Assembly: GCF_030067815.1 (NCBI RefSeq)
Contig: NZ_CP125968.1
Span: forward strand, 2,782,001 to 2,846,000
Direction: 5' to 3'
DNA: 64,000 nt
Source: Sporosarcina thermotolerans
GTDB taxonomy: Bacteria > Bacillota > Bacilli > Bacillales_A > Planococcaceae
Each line of letters begins with the position of its first letter. Positions within the stretch are counted from its first letter, which is position 1. Under the pieces are notes generated by a model. The model saw only the letters and a program-made list of their open reading frames with translations. It was not told the origin of the DNA and did no database searches. Shown here piece by piece: positions 19,050-30,074 of this stretch. The translations under genes were made by a program, and so were the position numbers.

Positions 19050-21691
19050 TTAAATCTCATTCAATTCTTCAATCCGGCGCTCAACTGCCGCCTTCTTCTC
19101 CAAATAATCCTTCTCTTTCGCACGTTCCTCTTCAACGACTGCCTCAGGAGCCTTCGAAACAAAACGCTCATTGGACAGCTTGCCTTGGACGCGTTTCACT
19201 TCGCCTTCCCATTTAGAAAGCTCCTTCTTCAAACGCTCAATTTCCTCATCGATATTCAACAAACCTTCAAGTGGCAAGAATAGTTCTGCGCCTGTAATAA
19301 CAGCTGACATCGATTTGCCCGGTGCTGAAATACCAACTCCGATTTCAAGAGTTTCCGGGTTACAGAAGCGTTCAATGTAGTTGCGATTTGATTCCAATAC
19401 TTGAACTGTAGCTTCATCTTTCGCAGCAATGTATAAAGGAACCTTTTTGCTCATTGGCGTGTTCACTTCAGCGCGGATGTTACGAACTGCATGAATGAGG
19501 TCAACCAATAGCTTCATATCAGATGCCTTTGCAGAATCGGTTAGTGTCGAATCTGCAACCGGCCATGCCGCCACTGTAATCGACTCTCCATCATGCGGAA
19601 GGTTCTGCCAAATTTCTTCTGTGATGAACGGCATTAATGGGTGCAGTAAACGCATTGTATTGTCGAGTACGTAAGCAAGAACCGAACGTGTCGTTTTCTT
19701 CGCTGCTTCGTCTTCTCCGTACAACGGCAATTTCGCCATCTCAATATACCAATCGCAGAAATCATCCCAGATGAAGTTGTATAATGCACGGCCGACTTCA
19801 CCGAACTCATACTTATCAGAGAGCTTCGTTACTTGTTCAATCGTTTCATTCAAGCGAGTAAGTATCCATGCATCAGCTACAGATTTTTCACCTGTTAAAT
19901 CGATTTCATCATACTTCATGCCATCCATATTCATTAAAGCGAAACGGGAAGCATTCCAGATTTTATTCGCGAAGTTCCAAACCGCTTCAACCTTTTCTGT
20001 CGAATAGCGAAGGTCCTGACCAGGTGAAGAACCAGTAGCTAAGAAGCGCAATGCATCCGCACCGTATTTATCAATTACTTCCATAGGATCGATACCGTTG
20101 CCGAGCGACTTCGACATCTTGCGGCCGTCTTCAGCACGAACAAGACCATGGATTAATACGTCTTTGAACGGACGTTGATCCGTAAATTCAAGGGCTTGGA
20201 AAATCATCCGAGAAACCCAGAAGAAAATGATATCATATCCTGTAACAAGCGCATCTGTCGGATAATAACGTTTGAACTCCTCGTTATCAAGATCCGGCCA
20301 GCCCATTGTTGAAAATGGCCATAACGCAGATGAGAACCATGTATCAAGAACATCGTTATCCTGGTTCCAGTTTTCAATGTCCTCAGGCCCTTCATGTCCT
20401 ACAAAGACTTCACCTGTCTCTTTATGATACCAAGCTGGAATCCGATGTCCCCACCATAGCTGACGGGAAATACACCAATCGTGGATATTTTCCATCCAGT
20501 TCAAATACGTCTTTTCAAAGCGTTCCGGAACGAAGTTGACCTCCCTTCACTTTGTTGAAGTTTAATCGCTTCTTCCGCTAAAGGCGCCATTTTTACGAAC
20601 CATTGTGTTGACAGATACGGTTCAACAACTGCTCCGCTACGTTCCGAGTGGCCAACCGAGTGCAAATGATCCTCGATTTTGAATAAAACGCCCATTTCCT
20701 GCAAATCTTTAACGATTGTCTTACGGCATTCAAACCGGTCCATTCCTTCATACTTGCCAGCAAGCTTATTCATGCTGCCATCTTCATTCATGACAAGAAC
20801 ACGAGGAAGATCATGACGGTTTCCGATTTCAAAATCGTTAGGGTCATGTGCAGGTGTAATCTTAACTGCACCGCTTCCGAATTCCATATCGACATAATCA
20901 TCTGCAATTATCGGGATTTCACGGCCAGTAATTGGTAATTTAACTGTTTTTCCGATCAAATGCTTATACCGGTCGTCCTCCGGATGAACCGCTACCGCCG
21001 TATCCCCTAACATCGTTTCAGGGCGTGTTGTAGCAATTTCGATGCTGTCCGTTCCGTCTGCGAGTGGATAGCGCATATGATAGAATGCACCCTGAATATC
21101 TTTATGGATAACCTCAATATCCGATAATGCAGTTTTCGTCGCCGGATCCCAGTTAATAATATATTCGCCGCGGTAGATAAGCTCTTTTTCATACAGTTTT
21201 ACAAATACCTCGCGGACCGCCTTGGATAATCCTTCATCCAATGTGAAGCGCTCTCTGGAATAATCAAGTGCCAGACCAAGCTTAGCCCATTGCGCACGGA
21301 TATGGCCTGCATACTCATCTTTCCATTTCCATGTCTCTTCGACGAATTTTTCACGGCCCAGATCATATCGGGATTTTCCGTCAGCCCGAAGCTTTTCTTC
21401 AACCTTTGCCTGTGTCGCAATACCAGCATGGTCCATTCCTGGTAGCCATAGTGCATCGTAGCCCTGCATTCTTTTCATACGGATCAGGATATCCTGCAAC
21501 GTCGTATCCCAAGCATGCCCTAAGTGAAGCTTACCTGTCACATTCGGCGGTGGAATGACAATTGTATACGGGTCTTTCCCGCTATCCGGTTGAGCTTCAA
21601 AATATTTGCCTTTCAGCCACCATTCATAACGACCCGCTTCAATCGATTGCGGTTCATATTTCGTTGGCATTGATAGGTTTTCTGTTGACAT
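19050..21691 (-). CDS. valS: Valyl-tRNA synthetase (frameshifted)
   Basis: About 880 residues across two frames. The first half has the HIGH-type [15 protein letters not shown] and the editing CP1 domain; the second has the KMSKS motif ([10 protein letters not shown]), anticodon-binding domain and the C-terminal coiled coil. The break is at the CCC run 20543-20545; one more base restores [18 protein letters not shown]. The enzyme is essential, so a sequencing error is far more likely than a mutation. The ATG at 21691 follows GGAGGAG. Regulation is by a T-box leader upstream. Confidence 0.96.
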
Positions 21692-21743
21692 ATGAACTCC
21701 TCCTCTGTACTTCCAATTTAAGATTTTGAATAAAAGCAGAAAA

Positions 21744-21990
21744 CAAAAAAACTCCATTCGCCAAAAAGGACGAAGGAGTTATTCGTGGTACCACCTTTAT
21801 TCGCATATACAGATTGCGTATATGCCTCATAACAAATAACGGTTTCAAACCGGCTTCCGCTACTCTAATTCACGGAAACTGCTCCCGGGTGACTTTCCGC
21901 AACTCATTTATAGGCCCTCCCACCAATGGCGCCCTCTCTTGAATAAATGATATCTGCGTACTCTCCCGTTCAATGCATCATTATATAGTT
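21744..21990 (-). promoter_or_regulatory. T-box leader of valS
   Basis: The conserved T-box AAGGTGGTACCACG is at 21784-21797 (minus strand). It is followed by a terminator stem, AACTCCTTCGTCC pairing with AATGGAGTT, and a T run at 21744-21750. The leader of about 240 nt begins with GGGAGAGTACG-like sequence common in T-boxes. Uncharged tRNA-Val binding should favour the antiterminator. I could not fix the specifier codon by eye. Confidence 0.9.
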
Positions 21991-21996
21991 ATGAGC

Positions 21997-22026
21997 ATTG
22001 TATGCTACAGAAGGAGACTTTGTCAA
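21997..22026 (-). promoter_or_regulatory. Promoter of the valS T-box transcript
   Basis: Minus strand TTGACA (22021-22026), 18-bp spacer, TACAAT (21997-22002). It would start transcription just before the T-box leader. Confidence 0.75.
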
Positions 22027-22049
22027 GTACATTACGAAAGGAAGGTAGT

Positions 22050-22241
22050 ATGAGAAAAGGATACAACCCCTATTTATTGCCGCCTTGGTTACGAAAATGC
22101 AGATTTTATTGTAAGGGCATCATCATACCGATCACTGTTTTTCAACTGATCAGACTTTTAATCGTCCCTACGACAGGCGATTTCCTCTTATTTTGCTTGC
22201 TTTGCGGAATCGCTTTCCTACTCTACAAAAACATCATTTGA
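22050..22241 (+). CDS. Small hydrophobic protein of unknown function
   Basis: 63 residues beginning MRKGYNPYLLPPWLRKCRF, with one or two membrane segments in the second half. The ATG at 22050 has GGAAGG four bases upstream. It converges with the spoVID-like gene and overlaps its 3' end by 24 bp. It occupies the place where B. subtilis has ysxE but is unrelated and on the other strand. No family recognised. Confidence 0.45.
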   Translation: MRKGYNPYLLPPWLRKCRFYCKGIIIPITVFQLIRLLIVPTTGDFLLFCLLCGIAFLLYKNII

Positions 22242-23027
22242 ACGGAAACTTGTCGTTGACCATCCATCCGGCAACTCTGCAATGTAGGACAGTATATCAT
22301 CACCATTCGATGAGCTGCTGTCGTACGTTGCTGTTACTTCTGGTACAAGCTTCGCAGTGGCTTGTTGTTGCGAAGTTGTTTCTTGATGGGATTCGCTGAC
22401 ATGTGCAACCGCCAGTTTCTCCTCGGTTATTAGTACTTGTTGAGTTTCTTCAGCCTGTGCCGTTGCTTGTTGAGGTTCCAATTCGGCGACCGCCTGCTTG
22501 GCCTTGCTAATAGTTTCCTCAGGCACAGATTGGGCTGTAGCATTATCCTGTTTAACTTCCGCAACTACTTCGCTTGCCTGAACACTTGCGGTTTCTTCGG
22601 CTTTTGTATTTTCTACCGCAGCTTCATTATTCGAGGCACCATGAGCACAATTTACATTCCATGCGATGGTCAACGCACCTTGTCCGTCAAAGTGGGCATT
22701 AACATCTGACGCTTCTACACGCAATGGATGCTCAACTTCAGGAGGCAAATCGATATTCAGCGGGACTGCATATTCGAAATAACCTACTTGACCATCCATT
22801 TCTACATCATCTACATAAACCACTTCCTGAGGAATCATTTCAGCCCTCTGACCTTCCCCAAATTCGACTTTGGCAGCTATATGATAAATGCCTGAAAGTC
22901 GCACTGCATCTTCTGAACGTTTTTCTGTAAATCCTGCTTTTACTTTAACAACGCGTGCAGAACTTGGTACCCCAACATCCGTAGGGAAATAGAATACCTC
23001 TTTCATATCCCATTGTAATTTTGTCAT
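22218..23027 (-). CDS. SpoVID-like spore morphogenesis protein, short form
   Basis: 269 residues. The N-terminal about 130 residues look like the SpoVID N-terminal domain that docks coat proteins such as SpoIVA and CotE; residues about 135-240 are a low-complexity Ala/Glu/Gln/Val region. The C-terminus (ELPDGWSTTSFRSNDVFVE) has no LysM domain, unlike B. subtilis SpoVID (575 residues). Start at the ATG 23027 after GGGAGGG. Position next to hemL is that of spoVID. The call leans on synteny; sequence similarity is weak. Confidence 0.6.
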   Translation of the reverse strand: MTKLQWDMKEVFYFPTDVGVPSSARVVKVKAGFTEKRSEDAVRLSGIYHIAAKVEFGEGQRAEMIPQEVVYVDDVEMDGQVGYFEYAVPLNIDLPPEVEHPLRVEASDVNAHFDGQGALTIAWNVNCAHGASNNEAAVENTKAEETASVQASEVVAEVKQDNATAQSVPEETISKAKQAVAELEPQQATAQAEETQQVLITEEKLAVAHVSESHQETTSQQQATAKLVPEVTATYDSSSSNGDDILSYIAELPDGWSTTSFRSNDVFVE

Positions 23028-23101
23028 ACTTTTTCCCTCCCTCAATTCTCTTGGCATTATATGCAACAAGCCCGAAAGGTAGAAGAAAAAGGATTAATTC
23101 A

Positions 23102-23142
23102 CAAAAACCATCCATCGTCGGCTTAATGACAATGGATGGTTT
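23102..23142 (-). terminator. Terminator after hemL
   Basis: AAACCATCCAT (23105-23115) pairs with ATGGATGGTTT (23132-23142); on the minus strand the second arm runs into TTTTTGTG. It ends the hem operon before the spoVID-like gene. Confidence 0.78.
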
Positions 23143-23149
23143 GATAAAT

Positions 23150-24442
23150 TTAGCGTGCGAGTTGAGAGAATACTTTATGGAATGCTTCTACAGTTCGAGC
23201 GATATGTTCTTCTGTGTGTGTTGCTGAAAGGAACATGCCCTCAAATTGGGAAGGTGGCAGGAAGATTCCCTCTTCCGCCATTAAACGGAAATATTCAGCA
23301 AACAATTGTAGGTCGGATGACTTTGCTTTATCATAATTGACCACTTTTTCATTCGTGAAGAAGAAGCCAATCATTGATCCAGCACGATTTACAGTATGTG
23401 GAATATTGTATTTCTCTGCTGCTTCGCGGAATCCAGCCTCTAATTGATCACCAAGTTTCTTGAAATGATCATATGAAGCAGGTGTCAATTTTTTCAACGT
23501 TGAGATACCCGCAGTCATTGCCAATGGGTTTCCGGATAGCGTACCTGCTTGATATACAGTCCCGGCAGGTGCAATATGCTGCATAATTTCACGTTTTCCG
23601 CCGTAGGCACCGACAGGAAGTCCTCCTCCGATAACCTTTCCAAGACAAGTCAAATCCGGTGTGATGCCGAAATAACCTTGGGCACAATTATAATCGACAC
23701 GAAAACCAGTCATCACTTCGTCAAAGATCAGTAATGTGCCGTTTTTCTCGGTCAATTCACGCAATCCTTCGAGGAACTTAGGCTCCGGCGGAACAACACC
23801 CATATTGCCGGCAACAGGTTCAACGATTACACATGCAAGGTCATCTCCGAATTGTTCGAATGCGACCCGGACGCTTTCCAAATCATTATAAGGCACTGTA
23901 ATCGTGTTCTTCGCAATACCTTCCGGAACACCAGGGCTGTCTGGCAAGCCAAGTGTAGCAACCCCAGAACCCGCTTTAATGAGCAATGAATCACCATGAC
24001 CGTGGTAACATCCTTCGAACTTCAAAATCTTATTGCGCCCCGTATAGCCACGTGCCAAACGCAATGCGCTCATTGTCGCTTCGGTCCCTGAAGAAACCAT
24101 CCGGATAACCTCGATAGACGGTACACGATCGATAACGATTTTCGCCAATTCATTTTCCAACAATGTCGGTGCCCCAAAGCTTGTTCCAGTTTCAGCTACA
24201 TTTTTGATAGCCTCTACAACATCCGGGTCTGCATGTCCCAAAATTAGGGGTCCCCATGACAGAACGTAGTCAATATAATCATTACCATCGATATCAGTAA
24301 TGATCGGGCCCTTCCCACTAGCCATGAAAATCGGATCCATATTAACCGATTTGAATGCACGGACGGGAGAGTTAACTCCTCCTGGCATTAAATTCACTGC
24401 TTCCGCAAACGCTTGCTTAGACTTTTCAAAATTTCTTCCCAT
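23150..24442 (-). CDS. hemL: Glutamate-1-semialdehyde 2,1-aminomutase
   Basis: 430 residues, full length. [17 protein letters not shown] binds the PLP phosphate, FDEVMTGFR holds the pyridine-binding Asp, and the Schiff-base lysine is in [17 protein letters not shown] (about 266). It converts glutamate-1-semialdehyde to 5-aminolevulinate, the second step of the C5 heme pathway begun by HemA. Its ATG follows the hemB stop directly. It is the last gene of hemAXCDBL. Confidence 0.97.
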   Translation of the reverse strand: MGRNFEKSKQAFAEAVNLMPGGVNSPVRAFKSVNMDPIFMASGKGPIITDIDGNDYIDYVLSWGPLILGHADPDVVEAIKNVAETGTSFGAPTLLENELAKIVIDRVPSIEVIRMVSSGTEATMSALRLARGYTGRNKILKFEGCYHGHGDSLLIKAGSGVATLGLPDSPGVPEGIAKNTITVPYNDLESVRVAFEQFGDDLACVIVEPVAGNMGVVPPEPKFLEGLRELTEKNGTLLIFDEVMTGFRVDYNCAQGYFGITPDLTCLGKVIGGGLPVGAYGGKREIMQHIAPAGTVYQAGTLSGNPLAMTAGISTLKKLTPASYDHFKKLGDQLEAGFREAAEKYNIPHTVNRAGSMIGFFFTNEKVVNYDKAKSSDLQLFAEYFRLMAEEGIFLPPSQFEGMFLSATHTEEHIARTVEAFHKVFSQLAR

Positions 24443-25423
24443 TTATTTTCCCTCCAGCCAACGCGCAGCGTCTTTTGCATGGTATGTCATAATGAGGTCT
24501 GCACCCGCGCGTTTCATACTTGTCAAAGTTTCCAAAACGATTTCCTTTTCATTGATCCATCCATTTTGCGCGGCCGCCTTTACCATTGAATACTCTCCGC
24601 TAACGTTATAGGCAACAACAGGAAGCAGCACACTGTTTTTCACATCGCGCATAATGTCCAAATACGAAAGTGCAGGCTTAACGATAAGGAAGTCAGCCCC
24701 TTCCAAAACATCAGACTCTGCTTCACGAAGGGCTTCCATCCGGTTAGCCGGATCCATTTGGTACGTCTTTCTATCCCCAAATTGTGGGGCTGAATCAGCC
24801 GCATCACGGAATGGACCGTAGTAAGCAGAAGAATATTTCACCGAGTAAGACATGATTGGAATATCTTCGAAACCAGCTTCATCCAATGCTTGGCGAATCG
24901 CAATAACGAAACCGTCCATCATATTGGAAGGCGCAATGATATCGGCGCCTGCTTCAGCTTGGCTGACCGCAGTCTTCGCGAGTAGATCCAATGAAGGATC
25001 GTTCAATACTTTCTCTCCATGTACAACACCGCAATGGCCGTGATCCGTATATTCACATAGACAAGTGTCCGCCACAACAACAAGTTCAGGATGCTTTTCT
25101 TTTATCAATCTTGTCGCTTTCTGGACAATCCCTTGCTCATCATAAGCCCCTGTTCCGGTTGAATCTTTCGTTGCAGGAATTCCAAAAAGAATGACCGATG
25201 GGATTCCAAGAGAAACAACTTCATCCACCTCATCCATTAATCGATCAATTGATAATTGATATATGCCTGGCATCGAACTGATTTCATTTTTCACATTTTC
25301 CCCTTCAATTACGAAAATGGGATAAATGAAATCTTCTTTCGTCAAAATAGTTTCCCTCACCATCGAGCGTAACGTATTAGAAGTACGCAAACGGCGATTA
25401 CGTCGGAAATGTAATTGGGTCAT
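24443..25423 (-). CDS. hemB: Porphobilinogen synthase (5-aminolevulinate dehydratase)
   Basis: 326 residues. The zinc site [14 protein letters not shown] (about 118-131) is the cysteine-rich type; Schiff-base lysines are in [14 protein letters not shown] (about 200) and IVKPALSY (about 250). It condenses two 5-aminolevulinates to porphobilinogen. It overlaps hemD by 4 bp (ATGA). Confidence 0.97.
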   Translation of the reverse strand: MTQLHFRRNRRLRTSNTLRSMVRETILTKEDFIYPIFVIEGENVKNEISSMPGIYQLSIDRLMDEVDEVVSLGIPSVILFGIPATKDSTGTGAYDEQGIVQKATRLIKEKHPELVVVADTCLCEYTDHGHCGVVHGEKVLNDPSLDLLAKTAVSQAEAGADIIAPSNMMDGFVIAIRQALDEAGFEDIPIMSYSVKYSSAYYGPFRDAADSAPQFGDRKTYQMDPANRMEALREAESDVLEGADFLIVKPALSYLDIMRDVKNSVLLPVVAYNVSGEYSMVKAAAQNGWINEKEIVLETLTSMKRAGADLIMTYHAKDAARWLEGK

Positions 25424-26181
25424 CGGAATTCATCCTTTCTTTTAGACAAAGATTTAACAAGTTCTTTAAGAGTATAAATTTCTGGCTTAACATCCACTGT
25501 CGCTCCAGCCTCAATCAGCGCCCTTTCGGTTATATGCCCTATCGCACCAATTGTATAGCCTTCCCAACCGATGATAGGTACAGCATCTTCCTTAAAAACT
25601 CGGACAGCAGATGGGCTTGCAAACAGAACACTACAATTTCTCTTGTTTTTCAATAAATCTACAAGAGAATCGATCGAATCACGTTTTGCTCCGGTTTCAT
25701 AAACCGTCCATTCCTTGACTTCGAATGGCAATTCTTCGCGAATTATACTTCCTGCAAGAGTTCCTTTCAGGAAAAGTACATTCAATTCTCCATTAGTAGG
25801 CTTAAATTGCTTCACAAATACATCCGCACTAAATACAGATGGAATGAATTCAACGGAAAATCCGATTTTCTCTAGTGCTGCTGCAGTACGTGTGCCTACA
25901 GCCGCAATCTTCGAAGGAATTTCATTCACAGATATAGCAAAGCGTTCCATTTTGGATTGGAATGCCCTTACTGCATTTTGACTTGTGAAAATAAGCCAAT
26001 CAAAGTTTGCACAGTTTTTCATCTTTGTTTCATCCGTCTGCTCTTCAACTTCATTCACTTGGATAAGAGGAATGGAAACAGGAACGCCCCCATAGTGCCG
26101 GACAAGGTCAAAAACCTCAAGCGTCTTGAGCGTCCCTGTGAAAATCACGGTTTCTCCAAGCAGTGACCCATGTTCAGGCAT
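25420..26181 (-). CDS. hemD: Uroporphyrinogen-III synthase
   Basis: 253 residues with the weakly conserved two-domain HemD fold. Visible landmarks are VIFTGTL near the N-terminus, [13 protein letters not shown] (about 64-76), [24 protein letters not shown] and a C-terminal [14 protein letters not shown]. It cyclises hydroxymethylbilane with D-ring inversion. It overlaps the hemC stop by 8 bp, so it is coupled to hemC. Confidence 0.93.
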   Translation of the reverse strand: MPEHGSLLGETVIFTGTLKTLEVFDLVRHYGGVPVSIPLIQVNEVEEQTDETKMKNCANFDWLIFTSQNAVRAFQSKMERFAISVNEIPSKIAAVGTRTAAALEKIGFSVEFIPSVFSADVFVKQFKPTNGELNVLFLKGTLAGSIIREELPFEVKEWTVYETGAKRDSIDSLVDLLKNKRNCSVLFASPSAVRVFKEDAVPIIGWEGYTIGAIGHITERALIEAGATVDVKPEIYTLKELVKSLSKRKDEFR

Positions 26182-27103
26182 CCATTTCCGCCTTCACTTT
26201 CTCAATCACTTCAGAAGCTCCTTCTGCCTGCAATGCGGTCGCCACTTCTTTTCCGACTGCAATTGCATCTTTACCGCGTATCGTCTTTTTAAATACTTGC
26301 TTAGCATCAGGAGAAGCAATATATCCGGTCAATTCGACTTCATCTCCGACTGATTCTGCAAATCCGGCAATCGGAACTTGGCATGATCCATCCATTTCGG
26401 AAAGGAACGTCCGCTCCGCATCTACTTCTTTCCATGTCTTTGGATCAGAAACTTTTGCAAGCTCCGCCAATAATTCTTCATCTTCGCTTCTGCATTCAAT
26501 AGAAAGTGCCCCTTGACCAACCGCGGGAATGCAGTCTTCGATGGACATATATTCAGTAACGACATCCTCGCTCCATCCCATTCGCTTCAATCCAGCAGCA
26601 GCAAGGAGAATCGCATCATATTCGCCATCTTGCATTTTTTTCAGTCTTGTGTCGATATTACCTCGGATCCATTTAATTTCAAGATCTGGACGTAATAGAA
26701 GTAGTTGAGAACTCCTACGTAAGCTTGACGTACCAACTACTGCGCCAACAGGCAAGTCCATGAATTTAATATGATCCTTGGATATAAAGGCATCGCGTGG
26801 ATCTACACGTGGAGGAATACATCCAATCGTTAATCCTTCCGGAAGAACTGCTGGCATATCCTTCATACTATGAACAGCAAAGTCAATCTCCTTATCGAAA
26901 AGGGCTTGTTGAATCTCTTTAACAAATAAACCTTTGCCCCCTACCTTTGAAAGCATGACGTCGAGAATTTTATCCCCTTTCGTCACAATTTCTTTCACTT
27001 CAAATTCAAATGGTGCTCCAGCTGCTTTCAGTTGGTCAATAAACCAGTTAGTTTGTGTCAGTGCAAGTTTACTCCGTCGTGAACCAACTATGATTTTCCT
27101 CAA
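26174..27103 (-). CDS. hemC: Hydroxymethylbilane synthase (porphobilinogen deaminase)
   Basis: 309 residues. [13 protein letters not shown] at the N-terminus, [21 protein letters not shown] and the cofactor-binding cysteine in [10 protein letters not shown] (about 240) are all present. It polymerises four porphobilinogens on a dipyrromethane cofactor. The start codon is TTG at 27103, after GGAAGGAAG. Confidence 0.97.
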   Translation of the reverse strand: MRKIIVGSRRSKLALTQTNWFIDQLKAAGAPFEFEVKEIVTKGDKILDVMLSKVGGKGLFVKEIQQALFDKEIDFAVHSMKDMPAVLPEGLTIGCIPPRVDPRDAFISKDHIKFMDLPVGAVVGTSSLRRSSQLLLLRPDLEIKWIRGNIDTRLKKMQDGEYDAILLAAAGLKRMGWSEDVVTEYMSIEDCIPAVGQGALSIECRSEDEELLAELAKVSDPKTWKEVDAERTFLSEMDGSCQVPIAGFAESVGDEVELTGYIASPDAKQVFKKTIRGKDAIAVGKEVATALQAEGASEVIEKVKAEMDA

Positions 27104-27139
27104 TACAATCTTCCTTCCGCTGTTAAATATTCTTCAGGT

Positions 27140-27970
27140 TCAAATCCAAAAATGGAATTGTGATAATCTGCTTCCAAGAAAAAAGTTAATGATGACAAAA
27201 AGAAAAGCGAAGACGTTCGCCCAAGCAAAATCGTTCGCTGTCAGTTTTCCTCTTCTTTGTAAAAACAATACTAAACTATAAAGAATAATTATAAGAAACG
27301 ACCCGATGATTTTCATATCGGTTAACAACCAATCATCTAACGCGACAAACGCCCACTGTATCCCTAAAATAAGGCTTACTAACAAAACAGGTATTCCTGT
27401 ATAGATTGATACTTTCATACCTGTCAATGTTTGATGAAGCGAAGGTAATCGACCAAACTGTTTTGTCCATTTCTTTTCCTTCAGCAATTTATATACAAGT
27501 AGATAAAGTATGGCAGATACAAGGGACATTGCGAATGCTGCATAAGAAAGAATAGCGAACGTTATATGGATAAATAGCAACTCCGAGAGTAAAGACTCAC
27601 CAATCGGTGATTGTTCAATTTGCATTGGTGCAAATGCGTATATAGACATGAAAATAAAGCCGATTACGTTTAAAAAGAATACGGCAAACCCGACTTTTGA
27701 GAATACCTGTAAAACCATTGATAACGAGATGAGTAGCCACGCATAGAAATAAATCCCTTCGTATAGTGAAAGGATCGGAAATTGTTTCTTTTCTAATACG
27801 GTAGCGATAAGGAAGCCTGTTTGCATGATATAGACAAGTGATAAAATCCAAAATGCGCTGCGGTGTGCGAATTTATTCGTATTCAAATAGTCGATGAAGT
27901 AAAATACAAGACTTACCGCGTACAGGATTATTATTATTTCATGGAATCTTGCCATAGTCATTTCAGCCAT
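27140..27970 (-). CDS. hemX: HemX, cytochrome c assembly-like membrane protein
   Basis: 276 residues with about eight membrane segments and the CcsA/CcmC-like profile. In B. subtilis HemX lowers the cellular level of HemA (glutamyl-tRNA reductase). It lies between hemA and hemC and starts 3 bp after the hemA stop, so the two are surely co-translated. Confidence 0.93.
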   Translation of the reverse strand: MAEMTMARFHEIIIILYAVSLVFYFIDYLNTNKFAHRSAFWILSLVYIMQTGFLIATVLEKKQFPILSLYEGIYFYAWLLISLSMVLQVFSKVGFAVFFLNVIGFIFMSIYAFAPMQIEQSPIGESLLSELLFIHITFAILSYAAFAMSLVSAILYLLVYKLLKEKKWTKQFGRLPSLHQTLTGMKVSIYTGIPVLLVSLILGIQWAFVALDDWLLTDMKIIGSFLIIILYSLVLFLQRRGKLTANDFAWANVFAFLFVIINFFLGSRLSQFHFWI

Positions 27971-27973
27971 ATT

Positions 27974-29335
27974 TTAAAATGATAAATCAGGCTGGGCAAT
28001 CTTTTTTGCAATGTTAACAGGCTTCTTTTGCTGATTAGTTGCTTGTGATTCAATTTGCTCTGCCTCGTCTTCATTTGCAAGCCCAAAGATTTGTTTGAAC
28101 AAGGCTAATTTTTCTGCTGCGTTGTCGTCCATGGCCAATTCCTTTGCCTGAAGGATTGGTTCTTTTAATAATTGATTGATGATTGACTTTGTATGTTTGT
28201 TCAATACTTTCTTTTCGCGTTCTGTTAGGCTTGGCAATTTGTTTTCAATGCTGGCCATTGTCTCAGATTGGATGTGATGTGCCTTTTCACGTAATTGCGC
28301 TATAAGTGGAACTACGCCAAGGGTTGCAATCCATTCTTTAAAGGTGACGATTTCCTCTTCAATCATCAAACCGATCTCTTCAGCTGCACGTTTACGTTCT
28401 GCCAAATTTGCTTCAACGATACCTTGTAAATCATCGATATCGTAGAGGAAGACGTTAGGCAAATCACCGATTCTTGGATCCAAGTCACGTGGAACGGCAA
28501 TGTCCACCATGAAAATCGGCTTTCCTTTACGAAGTTTCTCAACAAATTGCATCAATTCAAAATCGATGACAAAATCTGTTGCTCCTGTAGAACTAATTAA
28601 AATATCAGCTTCCAACAAGGTGCATTGCAATTCCTGCATTGATTTGGCATTTCCGCCGAATTGGCGCGCCATTTCTTCTGCCTTCGACAAAGTTCGATTT
28701 ATTACAGTGACCTTTCCTGCGCCGCTACCATGAAGATTCTTAATCGCCAATTCACCCATCTTACCTGCTCCAAGGATTGCGATATGTTTATCTTTCAATG
28801 AACCGAAGATCTTCTTTCCAAGCTCTACTGCAGCGTAGGATACAGAGACTGCATTATCAGCAATCGCCGTTTCAGAATGAGCCCGCTTCGCAAGCGTTAC
28901 CGCCTGTTTAAACAATTCATTAAAGACTGTACCTGTCGTACCGATTTCCTGAGCCTTTAAGAAACTGTCCCTAACTTGTCCTAAAATCTGTGTTTCGCCA
29001 AGGACCATAGAATCGATTCCGGCAGTTACTCTCATTAAATGTTCAATCGCTGCATCATTTTCGTATATAAGTAAATGAGGAGATAATTCCTCTATATCCA
29101 TATTGAACCAATCGGCTAAAAACCGTTTAACATAATAGCGTCCAGTGTGAATTTGGTCGGCAACTGCATAAATTTCAGTCCGATTGCACGTTGAAATGAT
29201 TGTGTTCTCCAATATGCTTTTTTCCTTTTGCAGTGCTTGCATAGCTTTCGGCAATTCTGCCTCCACAAAAGATAATTTTTCCCTTAATTCAACTGGAGCT
29301 GTTCGGTAGTTAACACCGACCACGATTGTATTCAT
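27974..29335 (-). CDS. hemA: Glutamyl-tRNA reductase
   Basis: 453 residues. The catalytic cysteine is in STCNRTEIY (about 50), [14 protein letters not shown] is the substrate region, and [10 protein letters not shown] (about 186-195) is the NADPH-binding Rossmann loop; a C-terminal dimerisation helix follows. It makes glutamate-1-semialdehyde from Glu-tRNA and sets flux into the heme pathway. It is the first gene of hemAXCDBL; the promoter should lie in the 120 bp upstream. Confidence 0.97.
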   Translation of the reverse strand: MNTIVVGVNYRTAPVELREKLSFVEAELPKAMQALQKEKSILENTIISTCNRTEIYAVADQIHTGRYYVKRFLADWFNMDIEELSPHLLIYENDAAIEHLMRVTAGIDSMVLGETQILGQVRDSFLKAQEIGTTGTVFNELFKQAVTLAKRAHSETAIADNAVSVSYAAVELGKKIFGSLKDKHIAILGAGKMGELAIKNLHGSGAGKVTVINRTLSKAEEMARQFGGNAKSMQELQCTLLEADILISSTGATDFVIDFELMQFVEKLRKGKPIFMVDIAVPRDLDPRIGDLPNVFLYDIDDLQGIVEANLAERKRAAEEIGLMIEEEIVTFKEWIATLGVVPLIAQLREKAHHIQSETMASIENKLPSLTEREKKVLNKHTKSIINQLLKEPILQAKELAMDDNAAEKLALFKQIFGLANEDEAEQIESQATNQQKKPVNIAKKIAQPDLSF

Positions 29336-29456
29336 AAGGTGCCCACACCTCTCCCGTTCATTTTTACATATCCGATTATAACATATTCCATTATTTTAAT
29401 CGGTTTATAATGTGACTAAACATTGAAGAATCTACGGTTTAGGAAGGACTCTATAG

Positions 29457-29490
29457 GTAAAAAATCCGGATGATACGTCATCCGGATTTT
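29457..29490 (-). terminator. Terminator between ysxC and hemA
   Basis: Perfect 13-bp inverted repeat AAAATCCGGATGA/TCATCCGGATTTT with a 4-nt loop; on the minus strand it ends in TTTTTT. It closes the lon-ysxC transcript. Confidence 0.9.
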
Positions 29491-29492
29491 CA

Positions 29493-30074
29493 TTACATTC
29501 TTTTTTCGATTTCACGCCATGCCTCGTCCATTCCAATCCCTTTTTCAGATGAAAAAACAATTATCGGATCACCAGCTCGCAAATACAATTCATCTCGGAT
29601 GATTTTCTTATGCTTCTCCCATTTACCTTTAGGTATTTTATCCGCTTTCGTCGCGATGATAATTGTTGGGATATTATAATGACCAAGGAAATCATACATA
29701 ATGCAATCGTCTTTACTTGGCGGATGACGCAAATCCACGATTTGCACAACGGCACGCAACTGTTCCCTGCCTGTCAAATATCGATCAATCATACCACCCC
29801 ATGCTTCACGTTCAGATTTCGCGACCTTCGCATACCCATAACCGGGTACGTCCACAAAGAATAACTTTTCCTCGATTTTATAAAAATTCAAGGTCTGAGT
29901 CTTACCTGGTTTGGAGGAAGTCCTCGCTAAACTTTTTCGGCCGATCATTTTATTGATAAATGACGACTTTCCTACATTCGAACGTCCCGCTAAAGCAAAC
30001 TCCGGGAATCCATCATCTGGATATTGTTCTGGTTTTACTGCACTCATTATCATCTCAACTTGGTTGACCTTCAT
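29493..30074 (-). CDS. ysxC: Ribosome biogenesis GTPase YsxC (EngB)
   Basis: 193 residues. G1 [11 protein letters not shown]3 DVPGYGYA, G4 TKADK and G5 SSEKG are all present. It is an essential GTPase for 50S assembly. It overlaps the lon stop codon by 4 bp (ATGA), as in B. subtilis lonA-ysxC. Confidence 0.97.
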   Translation of the reverse strand: MKVNQVEMIMSAVKPEQYPDDGFPEFALAGRSNVGKSSFINKMIGRKSLARTSSKPGKTQTLNFYKIEEKLFFVDVPGYGYAKVAKSEREAWGGMIDRYLTGREQLRAVVQIVDLRHPPSKDDCIMYDFLGHYNIPTIIIATKADKIPKGKWEKHKKIIRDELYLRAGDPIIVFSSEKGIGMDEAWREIEKRM

